Position numbers and translations under genes: made by a program. Below, one piece after another: positions 13,892 through 21,880 of a DNA stretch of 23,010 nucleotides. Source of the stretch: a virus. The stretch's first letter is position 1. Every line of letters begins with the position of its first letter. The stretch covers positions 1 through 23,010 of the IMG/VR virus record IMGVR_UViG_3300028706_000601. One strand, written 5' to 3'. The notes below the pieces were generated by a model. It worked only from the letters and a program-made list of their open reading frames with translations, did no database searches and was not told the DNA's origin.

Positions 13892-14732
13892 TTCCAATCC
13901 TTTCAATTATCTTATAATAAAAATTTATATTAGCTTCTCGTGATTCTTCTTTTGCTTCTGGATATGTGGTTGGCGTTTTTATTTGTTGTAACCATTCTTG
14001 TGGTTTGCACAATACTGGTTTGTGTCTAAATCCCCAAAACTTTGAACACCACGGAAACGCTATAACCTTACGACCTAAAAGGGTTCCCCAATATGCACCA
14101 TGATACGAATTTGTGACTATAACTTCACCAGAAGCGAGATGGCGTATAACTTTATTAAAATCAGATTCATCATTCATCAAATGAGGATAATTCCAGGTTT
14201 CTTGTGGCATTCCATGAACGATATTAAGTGGTAACGTGCTGTGACTAAAGAACACTACTTCAGTTTCTATATTATATTGTACATCAAAAGCTTTATGCAT
14301 ACAACTAGCACATGGTACCCAAGATACATTTTTTACAACACTGCGTAACTCTTTGTAATCATCACGTATTCCTAACAAGTCAAAGTCTCTAATACATGCA
14401 GGATACTGTATAGGTGTGTTTGGAATATACTGTAACTGCTCATTTAAGCATATGTACGAATGATCACCAAGCCCCCATCCATATTGATTATAACCTTTTC
14501 TCTTTAAGATTTGCGTCATGTATGAAAGTGGTCGCATTTGTCCGATTAATCCACCTCCACCATAAATAACATTTTTATGTGGCGGTTCATATACAGTTTT
14601 CATTTTCCAAATATCAGCATCATGTGATCCAAGATCGAAATACTTGTTTGGAGCACTATACCAATCGCCAATGTTGGTTTCATCAGATCGATAAATATTT
14701 GTAGTGTATATTCGTTTTAGAGAGGGAAACAT
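13875..14732 (-). CDS. Polysaccharide pyruvyl transferase-like protein
   Basis: A 285-residue protein resembling the polysaccharide pyruvyl transferase family (CsaB/WcaK type). The N-terminal TNIGDWYSAP (19-28), the glycine-rich NVIYGGGGLIGQM, the strand pair YNQYGWGLGD and LLGIRDDYK, and above all VTNSYHGAYWGTLLGRKVIAFPW (quoted across residues about 206-228 as TNSYHGAYWGTLLGRK then VIAFPW) fit. Family members add pyruvate ketals to glycans, though many phage homologues are only GT-B-like. The start ATG at 14730-14732 shares two bases with the ATG of the divergent plus-strand gene. No good Shine-Dalgarno sequence precedes it, so a non-ATG start somewhat downstream is possible. Confidence 0.75.
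   Translation of the reverse strand: MFPSLKRIYTTNIYRSDETNIGDWYSAPNKYFDLGSHDADIWKMKTVYEPPHKNVIYGGGGLIGQMRPLSYMTQILKRKGYNQYGWGLGDHSYICLNEQLQYIPNTPIQYPACIRDFDLLGIRDDYKELRSVVKNVSWVPCASCMHKAFDVQYNIETEVVFFSHSTLPLNIVHGMPQETWNYPHLMNDESDFNKVIRHLASGEVIVTNSYHGAYWGTLLGRKVIAFPWCSKFWGFRHKPVLCKPQEWLQQIKTPTTYPEAKEESREANINFYYKIIERIGNDKKL
14690..14697 (+). promoter_or_regulatory. Candidate T4-late-like promoter for the plus-strand gene
   Basis: GATAAATA matches seven of eight positions of the T4 late -10 box TATAAATA and lies about 34 bases upstream of the ATG at 14731, inside the start of the opposite gene. No sigma70-type pair is convincing here. Confidence 0.35.
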
Positions 14733-15123
14733 GGATGAATTAAATGATTTTGGTTTTAGTACTATCAGTGAAGATGGGTTTAAATCTGAACAGATAGCCC
14801 CAACAACAAAAATTATCGAACAAGAAATTGAAAAAGCTAAGTCTAATCAAATAACAGGGGTAGAGAACCAGCTTAATAAAATATGGAATTTGTTGGATTA
14901 TCATTATCAAGATATAGACAAGCACAAAGAGGCTATTAACAAGGAATTTAAAAATAAAATGGGTGATCTGGAAAACCTTATAATACCACTACTTAACAAC
15001 TTAGCCAAGTCATCGAATAATGAATACATATACTGGCCTAATAGAAGAGATATTTTGGAAAAACACATAGAAAAGATAACAGCTCTTACACGCGATATTA
15101 ATATATTTACTGATGCAGACTGA
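14731..15123 (+). CDS. Coiled-coil-rich hypothetical phage protein, sole plus-strand gene
   Basis: A 130-residue protein starting MDELNDFGFSTISEDGF, a pattern I associate with uncharacterised T4-like marine phage proteins. A heptad-like helical region (about 40-90: IEQEIEKAKSN, IWNLLDYHYQDIDKHKEAI, FKNKMGDLENLIIPLLNNL) follows, then YIYWPNRRDILEKHIEKITALTRDI (cited in parts: YIYWPNRRD and LEKHIEKITALTRD). AGAGGGAAAC before the ATG at 14731 is a good Shine-Dalgarno match and excludes the earlier in-frame ATG at 14704. Both ends overlap minus-strand genes: two bases of the start codon are shared with the pyruvyl transferase-like start and 17 bases at the tail overlap the RuvC-like gene. Function unknown; complex assembly through the coiled coil is likely. 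Confidence 0.8.
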   Translation: MDELNDFGFSTISEDGFKSEQIAPTTKIIEQEIEKAKSNQITGVENQLNKIWNLLDYHYQDIDKHKEAINKEFKNKMGDLENLIIPLLNNLAKSSNNEYIYWPNRRDILEKHIEKITALTRDINIFTDAD

Positions 15124-15646
15124 ATCCATATTTGCAAATAAAATATGAATCTACTATATCCGAACCAGGGTTACCTAATTCCTGTACAAGTTGGAAACTT
15201 TCAGGCTCATTGTTCCACGACACTAACATGTCTTCTTTTTTACTGTTACCTTTACCTGTTGCGTATTTCTTAATAACAGTAGGCGGCACACTAATACAAG
15301 GAAAATTCTCCTCTTTAAGTTTATATTTGAGGATTCCCACATTCTCAGCTATATTAAACACACGTCCAACTGACCCATATGAATAATCTTCAATATAGAC
15401 CTGTTCAACTCTACCATCATACCACCGGATTTGTTCAATAACCCAATCAGCGAGAAATGAAAACTTTGCAACTTGGGTTAAATCTTTGGGCATTTTATAG
15501 CAATTTACATTGGAAAATTCGGACCACCTTGATCGCCACTTATCCAAAGCAAAAAAACTAAAATTACAGCTAGAAGGATTAAATTGTCCATGTTTATAAA
15601 TACATACGCTTGGAGAATTGATTGAGTAATCTATGCCGGCGATCAA
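15107..15646 (-). CDS. RuvC-like Holliday junction resolvase
   Basis: A 179-residue protein with the RNase H-fold pattern of RuvC-type nucleases: D6 in IAGIDYSIN, E86 in VYIEDYSYG, basic KKYATGKGNSKKEDM (126-140) and the acidic pair D163/D166 in GNPGSDIVDSYFI. It would cut branched DNA during replication and packaging, a task done by endonuclease VII (gp49) in T4. The start is a TTG at 15644-15646 overlapping the nucleotidase stop (TTGA), with AGGA very close upstream; no ATG is available in frame. Its last 17 bases overlap the end of the convergent plus-strand gene. Confidence 0.8.
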   Translation of the reverse strand: MIAGIDYSINSPSVCIYKHGQFNPSSCNFSFFALDKWRSRWSEFSNVNCYKMPKDLTQVAKFSFLADWVIEQIRWYDGRVEQVYIEDYSYGSVGRVFNIAENVGILKYKLKEENFPCISVPPTVIKKYATGKGNSKKEDMLVSWNNEPESFQLVQELGNPGSDIVDSYFICKYGFSLHQ

Positions 15647-16104
15647 TATCCTAACCTCTGCAATTCCTCTATCGCTTGTGATGGTGTTTTGTAATGAATA
15701 GAAACTCCACCTTTATTTGCCCACTCGTTACAATTTTGCTCGTTATCATCTATTAGAATATTCGGTGATAAAAATTCTCCGACAGCAAACAACTGCTTTT
15801 CTTCTCTATAAACAACATTTACATCCCACGGCAAAGCATTATAGTGTTTGCTCATCCATGCCATTTTATCTATTCGAGCTGTCGGACATTTATCGTGAGT
15901 AGGTATAGCTGTCAAAAAGCGAGGATAATATATTTGAACATAGTCCATCAAAGTGTCCGCACCTTCCATTTTATCTAATTGCATGAATACGTTATTATCT
16001 ATATCTGCCCATTTGCCATTCCACATACTCTTTGATTTGTATCGTTGCAGTATATAGCCATCAAAGTCTGCTAGCACACCATCCATATCAATAAAAATTA
16101 TCAT
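15643..16104 (-). CDS. HAD-family 5'(3')-deoxyribonucleotidase-like phosphatase
   Basis: A 153-residue HAD-superfamily hydrolase. Motif I is IFIDMDGVLADFD (3-15) with nucleophile D6 and acid/base D8. The C-terminal motif ILIDDNEQNCNEW provides the metal-binding acids, and a conserved-type lysine precedes in the middle (around TARIDKMAW). The DMDGVLADFD form and length fit 5'(3')-deoxyribonucleotidases (NT5C-like), which dephosphorylate dNMPs. It sits between ribonucleotide reductase and the resolvase in the nucleotide block. Acting on host- or base-specific dNMPs to shape the pool is inference. A broader phosphatase, or a polynucleotide kinase-phosphatase-like role, is possible. Confidence 0.8.
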   Translation of the reverse strand: MIIFIDMDGVLADFDGYILQRYKSKSMWNGKWADIDNNVFMQLDKMEGADTLMDYVQIYYPRFLTAIPTHDKCPTARIDKMAWMSKHYNALPWDVNVVYREEKQLFAVGEFLSPNILIDDNEQNCNEWANKGGVSIHYKTPSQAIEELQRLGY

Positions 16105-16131
16105 GATATAATACCTGTTTGTTATTTCGTT

Positions 16132-18090
16132 TTATAAATCAACTATTTCGCAACCACTTGCTGAACACGCTGCAGTTTGAGCGCCTGCTGTGTGATCATC
16201 TTTCTCAAAATCACTAAGAGACGTCCAATCTACATTTTTCGGCATCAACTTTGATACGCTTTTAAATTCTTCTTCTGTACAATCTTGATATGGAGCTTGG
16301 TGGTAAACGTGTTCACTGAAAGGTAAAAATGAAACGCCACTTATTGAATTAAAATTATCCCATACCCAACTACCAACTTCCATCCATTCATGCTCTTTAA
16401 CGGTAATAGTTACAGAAGGTTTGTGTTCACACCAACTATCTTGATACACCTTCCAAAGGCACAATTGCTCAATGGCTGTCACATCATTCCTACATATAGA
16501 ACTCTTAGGGCTTTTATGAGGAAAAGAAAAGACGGTTGTATGATCTGGTTTTGTTACATCCGGTTCGTTCGGAAACCCTGCTTCCTTCATAAAATTACAA
16601 AGAGGGTCTTTATTATCTGCTCTAACAGTTCGTAAATATACAGGATTGTGTCGAGCGTGTATTCCAGATGATGAATCTACTAACTGTGACACCGTTCCAC
16701 TCGGTTTTACACATGTTATAGCAGCCGCTCGTGGTATCCCTAACTTACTTGCCCACTCTTTATTGGTTGACACCGCAACGGCACGTAATTCAGCTAACAG
16801 TTCAGCAGTTTTTGCCAAACCCTTCTTCCCATTTGTTAGATTGTTATCCATGATGCCAGTAAGTGAAACACCTAACAACCGTTCATCGCTACAATTTTTC
16901 ATCCACTCGCGGGTTAGATATTTGAAGCTAACAAGTGTCGATTGCCACGTTCCCAAAATCGTCGCTTTCCTTACCTTATCCTTTAGGTCATCTTGAGTAT
17001 CAGTTCCTCGAATAACAACCTCCGATAAATTACAAAATTCACGTGATCTTAAAATTATCTCACTGCAAGGATTCGTTCCAAAGTCTAATTTTGGTTCTCG
17101 CCTTTTAACAAACTCTCCAGTTGCTTCATCCACCTCAGTTTGATTTAGGCGTTGGACTTGATTGAATGCAGATAAACTATTGTATATACCGCGCTCACCT
17201 GATCGCGAATCATACAGAGACAACCACTCTCTCATAAATGTACCAACGTCAGGCTTTTCTTTATAATTGACAGAATTATTAGCTAAGGCTCTCTGAACAT
17301 CTAACTTAAACCATTCCCCATGTTTAGCAAACCGCATTTCTCTATCATTTAAATCGCTTAAACTTATAAGAGCACTTCTACGAACTCCTCCCACAACAAC
17401 TATTTCAGCAGTTTTGCATATAATATCATGACACTCAATTGGTTTCAGTTTTCTTCCCGCAGCAGTTTTGAACATCTCTGTCACAAACCAAAACAGCTCA
17501 ACTAACGGCTCAGGTCCAGATGCTCTTCCACCAAAAGTTTTTAACGGGGATCCAGAGAGTCTTACCTTACTCACATCCCACTTAGGAATTAAACCTTGGT
17601 AAAGTAATGAAATTAGTTCTTTGTATGATCGAGCCCAACCTATTTTACTATCAGCGACTACTATAGTTGTATCTGTAGGATAGAAATCTTCTGCTATTAC
17701 TGGTAACTGTTTTGTGTATTCTTCTTCTACTGAAAACCCAACTCCTGTCCCATTCATTAACACATACATAATTTCATCAAACGATCGCGGCGAGTCGCAG
17801 TGAACATATGAACAATTATATCCAGCAACGTTTTCTTTTTTAAGGGCTTCACCTGCCGTCATCAAACAACGCATCGACGGCATAACGTCCAATTTTAATA
17901 TTGACTCACGCAACTCATTCATATCATTAACATCGACTTTATAGTCACATACAGCATCTAAATGATTGCTAAAGAAATCACAATACCTGTTGATGGTTTC
18001 ATCCCATGTTTCTCGACGCTGTTCTTTCCAAAGCCATCGCGCGTATCTTGATAGGTGTATAAATGATTGATATTCAGTTGGTAAATTCAT
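16132..18090 (-). CDS. nrdJ: Adenosylcobalamin-dependent (class II) ribonucleotide reductase
   Basis: A 652-residue monomeric class II ribonucleotide reductase, probably the triphosphate type. NCSYVHC (92-98) supplies the first redox cysteine (C93). MNGTGVGFSVE (112-122) is the family signature. NPCSEIILRSREFCNLSE (340-357) carries C342, E344 and C353, with the same spacing as C408/E410/C419 of the Lactobacillus enzyme. The tail SASGCEIVDL with C642 and C647 is the re-reducing pair. It makes dNTPs using B12, so it needs cobalamin from the host, and works without oxygen or iron. It is shorter than the roughly 740-residue Lactobacillus enzyme. ATGA overlap with thyX implies coupled expression. 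Confidence 0.93.
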   Translation of the reverse strand: MNLPTEYQSFIHLSRYARWLWKEQRRETWDETINRYCDFFSNHLDAVCDYKVDVNDMNELRESILKLDVMPSMRCLMTAGEALKKENVAGYNCSYVHCDSPRSFDEIMYVLMNGTGVGFSVEEEYTKQLPVIAEDFYPTDTTIVVADSKIGWARSYKELISLLYQGLIPKWDVSKVRLSGSPLKTFGGRASGPEPLVELFWFVTEMFKTAAGRKLKPIECHDIICKTAEIVVVGGVRRSALISLSDLNDREMRFAKHGEWFKLDVQRALANNSVNYKEKPDVGTFMREWLSLYDSRSGERGIYNSLSAFNQVQRLNQTEVDEATGEFVKRREPKLDFGTNPCSEIILRSREFCNLSEVVIRGTDTQDDLKDKVRKATILGTWQSTLVSFKYLTREWMKNCSDERLLGVSLTGIMDNNLTNGKKGLAKTAELLAELRAVAVSTNKEWASKLGIPRAAAITCVKPSGTVSQLVDSSSGIHARHNPVYLRTVRADNKDPLCNFMKEAGFPNEPDVTKPDHTTVFSFPHKSPKSSICRNDVTAIEQLCLWKVYQDSWCEHKPSVTITVKEHEWMEVGSWVWDNFNSISGVSFLPFSEHVYHQAPYQDCTEEEFKSVSKLMPKNVDWTSLSDFEKDDHTAGAQTAACSASGCEIVDL

Positions 18091-18932
18091 TTTAACATCT
18101 TTCTATTTAATTTTTCTAAAAATTCGGTACGTTCTCGTGTTGATAAATTAAACTCTGCACCCGTCATTACGTGTAATTTCTCAACAAGTTCGGAGTCATC
18201 AAAGTCCAATGTACATTTTATCATGTCTCTAATGATCTTCATCTCTTCTGCAGAAAATGTTTCAGCATTCAAATTATAATCCTCGAATGCTTCGCAACAT
18301 ATTGGAAAATGGGGTTTGACCAATTCATACATTATATTGGCGTAGTCTCGTATTTCTTGTTGAGCATGTGGACTGCTTCTCAACTTATAAAAATGGAAGA
18401 AGTTGTGTAAATCTATTTTCCAAACTACTTCGGTGTAGTTAGAAACAGGTAGGATTGTTCTAGCAAGTTCTCTGGCGAGTCCCCAGTCTAATAAGTTATG
18501 ATATGCGTGTGTTGCACCATCTAAAATTCTATAGATCTCAAATTCCACTTCGCCTGGATTGGGGAGAGTGTCTTCTCTTCCTTGTTTATTAGTAGTGGAT
18601 TGTGTTTTGAGGTCTTCACCTTTAGGGAAATAAAAATCATCACTCATTTCAGAATAGCGCCCAGAATATTCGTTAAGATTTGCCGTGCGATGGCGAACCA
18701 ACTGGCGCATGATGAAAATGGGTAATTTGATATGGAACTTGACTTCGCACATCTCCAACGGTGAGGTGTGTTTGTGTCGTATGAGATATCGTATCAGACT
18801 TCGGGTCTCACTGGATTTTCTTGTACCCTCCCCATAACTAATTCTGGCAGCATTCTCTACATCCTCATCACTGCCCATTGTATCTAATAATTTCACAAAA
18901 CCGTGTTCGTGAACTTTAACTTTTTCACTCAT
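18087..18932 (-). CDS. thyX: FAD-dependent thymidylate synthase ThyX
   Basis: A 281-residue ThyX. The defining motif RHRTANLNEYSGRYS (80-94) binds FAD and dUMP. Other family blocks are HKHTSPLEMCEVKFHIKLP, MRQLVR and ELARTILPVSNYTEVVWKIDLHNF (as ELARTILPVSNYTE, then DLHNFFHFYKLR). It methylates dUMP to dTMP using methylene-tetrahydrofolate, FAD and NADPH. Two starts are possible: ATG at 18944 or ATG at 18932. The latter gives the four-base ATGA overlap with the primase stop that is seen at several other junctions in this genome, and is preferred. It is coupled by ATGA to nrdJ downstream, so dNTP-supply genes form one unit. Confidence 0.94.
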   Translation of the reverse strand: MSEKVKVHEHGFVKLLDTMGSDEDVENAARISYGEGTRKSSETRSLIRYLIRHKHTSPLEMCEVKFHIKLPIFIMRQLVRHRTANLNEYSGRYSEMSDDFYFPKGEDLKTQSTTNKQGREDTLPNPGEVEFEIYRILDGATHAYHNLLDWGLARELARTILPVSNYTEVVWKIDLHNFFHFYKLRSSPHAQQEIRDYANIMYELVKPHFPICCEAFEDYNLNAETFSAEEMKIIRDMIKCTLDFDDSELVEKLHVMTGAEFNLSTRERTEFLEKLNRKMLK

Positions 18933-19927
18933 GTTCTTTTCCATTGATTAATTCTCAATCGGGCCTGTAACCCTTCAAACGTGTTGCTCTCAATAATGTT
19001 TAATATATAGCTCGGATCAATACCCCCAACAACCATATCATTAATATCTTTATGACATGTATCATTAGGCCACACCACAACTCGAAAACCTCTCTTCAAT
19101 GCTTTTAACATTTTATGATGAATTTCAGCATTCCGCCTTTCATTGTCATAAACAAATACAATGTTTTTGCCAAGAAATAAATCAACATCATCTAAATCAC
19201 TACCTGCCATAGCCATACAATTAGGAATAAACATCGAGTCAAACGGTCCCTCAGTTATATAAGCGAGACTTGTACTATTCCACCGCTCCAAACCAAATAT
19301 TTTTGGAGAATTTTTGTTTATTTTAATGGTGAAATAGCGAAAAGTGTTGTTTGTGATGCTACGACCTTGAGCAGCTATTAAATTCTTATCGCGATCAAAA
19401 AATGGTATAATTATTCTCGGATCATTGGCTATGAACCTAGAAGCTAACTCTGGATCATATGTTGTAATCCAACTTTTGAAACATTCAGTATAATACAAAT
19501 CGCTGTGTCGTTCCTGAGGAATACGTCGAGCCGTTACATATTTTACTGCTGGGTGATCATCACTCAAAAGTGATAATGATTTCAAATCGACATTTTTAAA
19601 TTTGGGAGGCTTAAACATTCGAACTGGTTCAGGGTGATCACGTACATTACTACGGTCTTTAAATTTTTCAAAAGTGTATTGCTTCGATAATGTTGGATCA
19701 AGTTGATCAATCAAATGTTTTAAGTTTCCAGCTGCACCACAATTATGACACTTGTATAATATGCTATTGTCCTTTACGAACGCATAACCTCTTGATTTAT
19801 ACTTGTTCTTCTTAGAGTCGCCACATATAGGACACCGAAAATTATATAATTCGCGAGATTTTCTCTTAAATAGACTCAGCCTAGATGACAGCAAGTTTAG
19901 ATATTTATGATCAATAAATGAAGACAC
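18929..19927 (-). CDS. DNA primase, T4 gp61-like
   Basis: A 332-residue primase. The N-terminal zinc ribbon is RCPICGDS (31-38) with C32/C35 and YKCHNCG (58-64) with C60/C63. The catalytic TOPRIM domain has YITEGPFDSMFI (223-234) with E226 and VFVYDNERRN (257-266) with D261. Length is close to the 342 residues of T4 gp61. It would make RNA primers with the replicative helicase. The start is GTG at 19925-19927, with only a weak Shine-Dalgarno match; no closer ATG precedes the zinc ribbon. It is the first gene downstream of the promoter at 19966-19994. Confidence 0.92.
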   Translation of the reverse strand: MSSFIDHKYLNLLSSRLSLFKRKSRELYNFRCPICGDSKKNKYKSRGYAFVKDNSILYKCHNCGAAGNLKHLIDQLDPTLSKQYTFEKFKDRSNVRDHPEPVRMFKPPKFKNVDLKSLSLLSDDHPAVKYVTARRIPQERHSDLYYTECFKSWITTYDPELASRFIANDPRIIIPFFDRDKNLIAAQGRSITNNTFRYFTIKINKNSPKIFGLERWNSTSLAYITEGPFDSMFIPNCMAMAGSDLDDVDLFLGKNIVFVYDNERRNAEIHHKMLKALKRGFRVVVWPNDTCHKDINDMVVGGIDPSYILNIIESNTFEGLQARLRINQWKRT

Positions 19928-19965
19928 GATATTCTTAGTGGAGGTGTAGTTAAATAATATATTAT

Positions 19966-19994
19966 ATTATAACACAATATCACAAAATAATCAA
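19966..19994 (-). promoter_or_regulatory. Sigma70-like promoter of the primase-thyX-nrdJ block
   Basis: On the minus strand TTGATT (19989-19994), a 17-base spacer and TATAAT (19966-19971), with an extended -10 TG placed one base upstream of the hexamer (TGTTATAAT). It lies between the terminator at 19996-20015 and the primase start. A start near 19959 would leave a leader of about 30 bases. Confidence 0.75.
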
Positions 19995-19995
19995 C

Positions 19996-20015
19996 AAAAA
20001 ACGCTATTGGCGTTT
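19996..20015 (-). terminator. Intrinsic terminator after the structural-gene block
   Basis: On the minus strand a six-base-pair stem AAACGC/GCGTTT with loop CAATA runs into six T residues. It lies about 15 bases after the stop of the 20031-20372 gene and immediately ahead of the primase promoter, so it separates two transcription units. The stem is short but the shape is standard. Confidence 0.75.
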
Positions 20016-20030
20016 AACACGTGAACATGA

Positions 20031-20372
20031 CTAAACTTTAAAAATTCTTACAATCTTAAGTATTTCAACACCCGCATTTAATGCGTCCTCAACACAAATT
20101 TCTATATTATAATCATCAACTATAATGCCACTCAAATCATATTCACTTTTCACAAAATCAACTAATTCAGAAAACTCATCATCATCAAGATCACCAACTT
20201 CCATCATAACGTCCTCTATATGATCTAACGCCGGACCTAGCTTTCTGATAGGTTCAATAAAATTAATCGCGTCAGACCACCCAATATCACCATCTTCTAG
20301 TGATAATGCTGTTGCTCGACCCAATGAAAACACAAAAGATAGCACTTCCTTAATCTCACTTATACCTGCCAT
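20031..20372 (-). CDS. Small acidic hypothetical protein
   Basis: A 113-residue acidic protein that I do not recognise by family. It looks largely alpha-helical: a hydrophobic N-terminal helix (ISEIKEVLSFVFSLGRATALSL), an acidic middle (MMEVGDLDDDEFSELVDFV) and a C-terminal helix (VEDALNAGVEILKIVRIF). No transmembrane segment is clear and there are no cysteine or catalytic motifs. AAGGA before the ATG at 20370-20372 is a good ribosome binding site. It is the last gene of the structural block, just before a terminator. Small helical acidic proteins at this place could be virion components or assembly factors, but nothing proves it. Confidence 0.72.
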   Translation of the reverse strand: MAGISEIKEVLSFVFSLGRATALSLEDGDIGWSDAINFIEPIRKLGPALDHIEDVMMEVGDLDDDEFSELVDFVKSEYDLSGIIVDDYNIEICVEDALNAGVEILKIVRIFKV

Positions 20373-20379
20373 TATTTCC

Positions 20380-21246
20380 TTATTTTTTATATTGTTTGGT
20401 TATATCTGAAACTGTTATTCCGGATATTTTTTTATTTTTCTTTCTAACTATTACAGTAGAATTATCACTACCAGTTCCTGCTACAGCTAAACCAGTAGCA
20501 TTAGCTGGTACTTCTTCGAGAGTCATTAATATTGATGGTAAAATCATTGATAATAGCGTTTGAATTTTTAGCGGATCAATACCTAAACCAACTGCTCTTG
20601 ATATTATAGCTTTCGCTTGAACATGATCTATTCCTAATTTTGTCATGTCACGTAGGTAGTTTTCTGGAAGATCAACTTGCTCTAAAAGGTCTTTAGAATG
20701 TTCGTCAAAAGATTGAACATTCTCCAAAATGGTGCTAGTTGTTACGGCATCTCGATGTCTTCCAATATCATACCCCAAAGCTGTCGGATCAGTCAGGGTA
20801 TTATAAAAAGATGTAAACTTAGCTTCTAGTCGCGACTCAACGTCGGCATCATGCATTTGAACATTTTTTCCTGCAATTATTTGACCGTTTTCCGTAAGCA
20901 CTGTCATTATAGATTCATGCCGAGCTTCCTTCAATAAAAATAATGCTGCTGCAAAAGACGCTAATCTCGTTCCACCAAATGGAACCTTACTCATTATCCT
21001 TTTTAAATTGAATATAAAGGTATCCATTAACGTATAAGCATTTTTTTCATCGCGAGTCTTTAGGTTTCGACGTTTTTTTAAAACCTTGCCTTTGTCATCA
21101 ATTATCCCTAATTTAAAAGCAGGGGACTCCTTAAAAGGAGTTGACAATCTTTTGATGAATGAATATAAAAAATAGATATCAGATCCCGTTTTAAGCATTC
21201 CTATGGGATCCATTGCAGGATTAACAAAACTTTTTAAGATAGACAT
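20380..21246 (-). CDS. Conserved phage protein, probably virion-associated
   Basis: A 288-residue protein with a block I associate with uncharacterised proteins of marine phages: DIYFLYSFIKRLSTPFKESPAFKLGIID (28-50 in parts: YFLYSFIKRLSTPF and AFKLGIIDDKGKVL), then NAYTLMDTFIFNLKRIMSKVPFGG and SFAAALFLLKE. The middle is helical; the C-terminus has an Ala/Gly-rich segment (VPANATGLAVAGTGSDNSTVIVRKK, quoted as VPANATGLAVAGTG and STVIVRKK). No enzyme motif is seen. It is one base apart from the upstream gene. A structural or internal-virion role fits the position next to other structural-type genes and is inference. Confidence 0.75.
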   Translation of the reverse strand: MSILKSFVNPAMDPIGMLKTGSDIYFLYSFIKRLSTPFKESPAFKLGIIDDKGKVLKKRRNLKTRDEKNAYTLMDTFIFNLKRIMSKVPFGGTRLASFAAALFLLKEARHESIMTVLTENGQIIAGKNVQMHDADVESRLEAKFTSFYNTLTDPTALGYDIGRHRDAVTTSTILENVQSFDEHSKDLLEQVDLPENYLRDMTKLGIDHVQAKAIISRAVGLGIDPLKIQTLLSMILPSILMTLEEVPANATGLAVAGTGSDNSTVIVRKKNKKISGITVSDITKQYKK

Positions 21247-21247
21247 T

Positions 21248-21640
21248 TTATATTTTTCTCAATTCTTGCACTGTTTTTTCGTCGAGCTGAATGTCGCTAT
21301 TTAAAATATCTTTACTATGAATGCCTGTTACTCGCAAAGGCATCATGTGTAAAAAAATAAGTAATGGTTTTAATATTGGCCAATAATTACTTTGCAACTT
21401 GAAAAACAATATTCGCGTAGCAGCTTTGTTGTTAAAAATATTATAAATCATTATGACGTGATTTAACAATAATCTCACTTTCAAAGTTTTTGTACTCTCA
21501 TACTGATTCAATAATCGTTTGATATATTTAAACCGCTTCATGTCGTTATGATAATCCTCAATAGATGTACACTGAGGATTATCATAATTATGCATACAAT
21601 ACAAATCAATATTTTCTGGTGTCAAATTTGTAAAGTCCAT
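21248..21640 (-). CDS. Conserved T4-like marine phage protein, unknown function
   Basis: A 130-residue protein beginning MDFTNLTPENIDLYCMHNYDN, with DMKRFKYIKRLLNQY, LLLNHVIMIYNIF and ATRILFFKLQSNYWPILKPLLIFL. This arrangement resembles a small conserved protein near structural genes in marine T4-like phages, for which I know no function. It is mostly helical with hydrophobic stretches that look buried rather than membrane-spanning. Its ATG follows directly on the stop of the coiled-coil gene and its stop is one base before the next start, so it belongs to a tight translation unit. Confidence 0.72.
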   Translation of the reverse strand: MDFTNLTPENIDLYCMHNYDNPQCTSIEDYHNDMKRFKYIKRLLNQYESTKTLKVRLLLNHVIMIYNIFNNKAATRILFFKLQSNYWPILKPLLIFLHMMPLRVTGIHSKDILNSDIQLDEKTVQELRKI

Positions 21641-21859
21641 TCAACGAGGTTCTTGTTTTTGATTGGATGCAATCACCTCATCATCTGCAATACACTCTTT
21701 TAAAAAATAATCTACCGTCTGTAAAGCTCCATCTATAGCGTTTAAGGTAGTTTTCAAATGTTCACGTTTTTTTGTTACGTCTATCAAATCAGCCTCAACT
21801 CTTTGTTGATCACGATGGAGCTTTTCTTTTTGCTGTAGAATCAATTTATGTTCAATCAT
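21641..21859 (-). CDS. Small coiled-coil protein
   Basis: A 72-residue protein dominated by a predicted coiled coil (residues about 5-50: KLILQQKEKLHRDQQRVEAD, then LIDVTKKREHLKTTLNAID), followed by ALQTVDYFLKE and an acidic/polar tail. No enzyme motif. Similar short coiled-coil proteins occur between structural genes in T4-like phages; chaperone, tail or assembly roles are possible. The Shine-Dalgarno match is weak (GGT eleven bases upstream). It abuts the next gene without a gap. Confidence 0.7.
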   Translation of the reverse strand: MIEHKLILQQKEKLHRDQQRVEADLIDVTKKREHLKTTLNAIDGALQTVDYFLKECIADDEVIASNQKQEPR

Positions 21860-21880
21860 ATATCATACCAATATTTTTAA

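Noticed and set aside
13892-13906. TTG start five codons upstream for the GT4 gene
   Set aside because: AAGGA lies at the proper distance from the ATG at 13891 and would be inside the coding sequence if the TTG were used.
15132-15386. Plus-strand open frame after the lone plus-strand gene
   Set aside because: It is antisense to the RuvC-like gene, whose catalytic residues are all in place, and it has no good ribosome binding site.
16390-16996. Plus-strand open frames opposite the ribonucleotide reductase
   Set aside because: They are shadows of the conserved nrdJ gene, with no ribosome binding sites or recognisable protein features.
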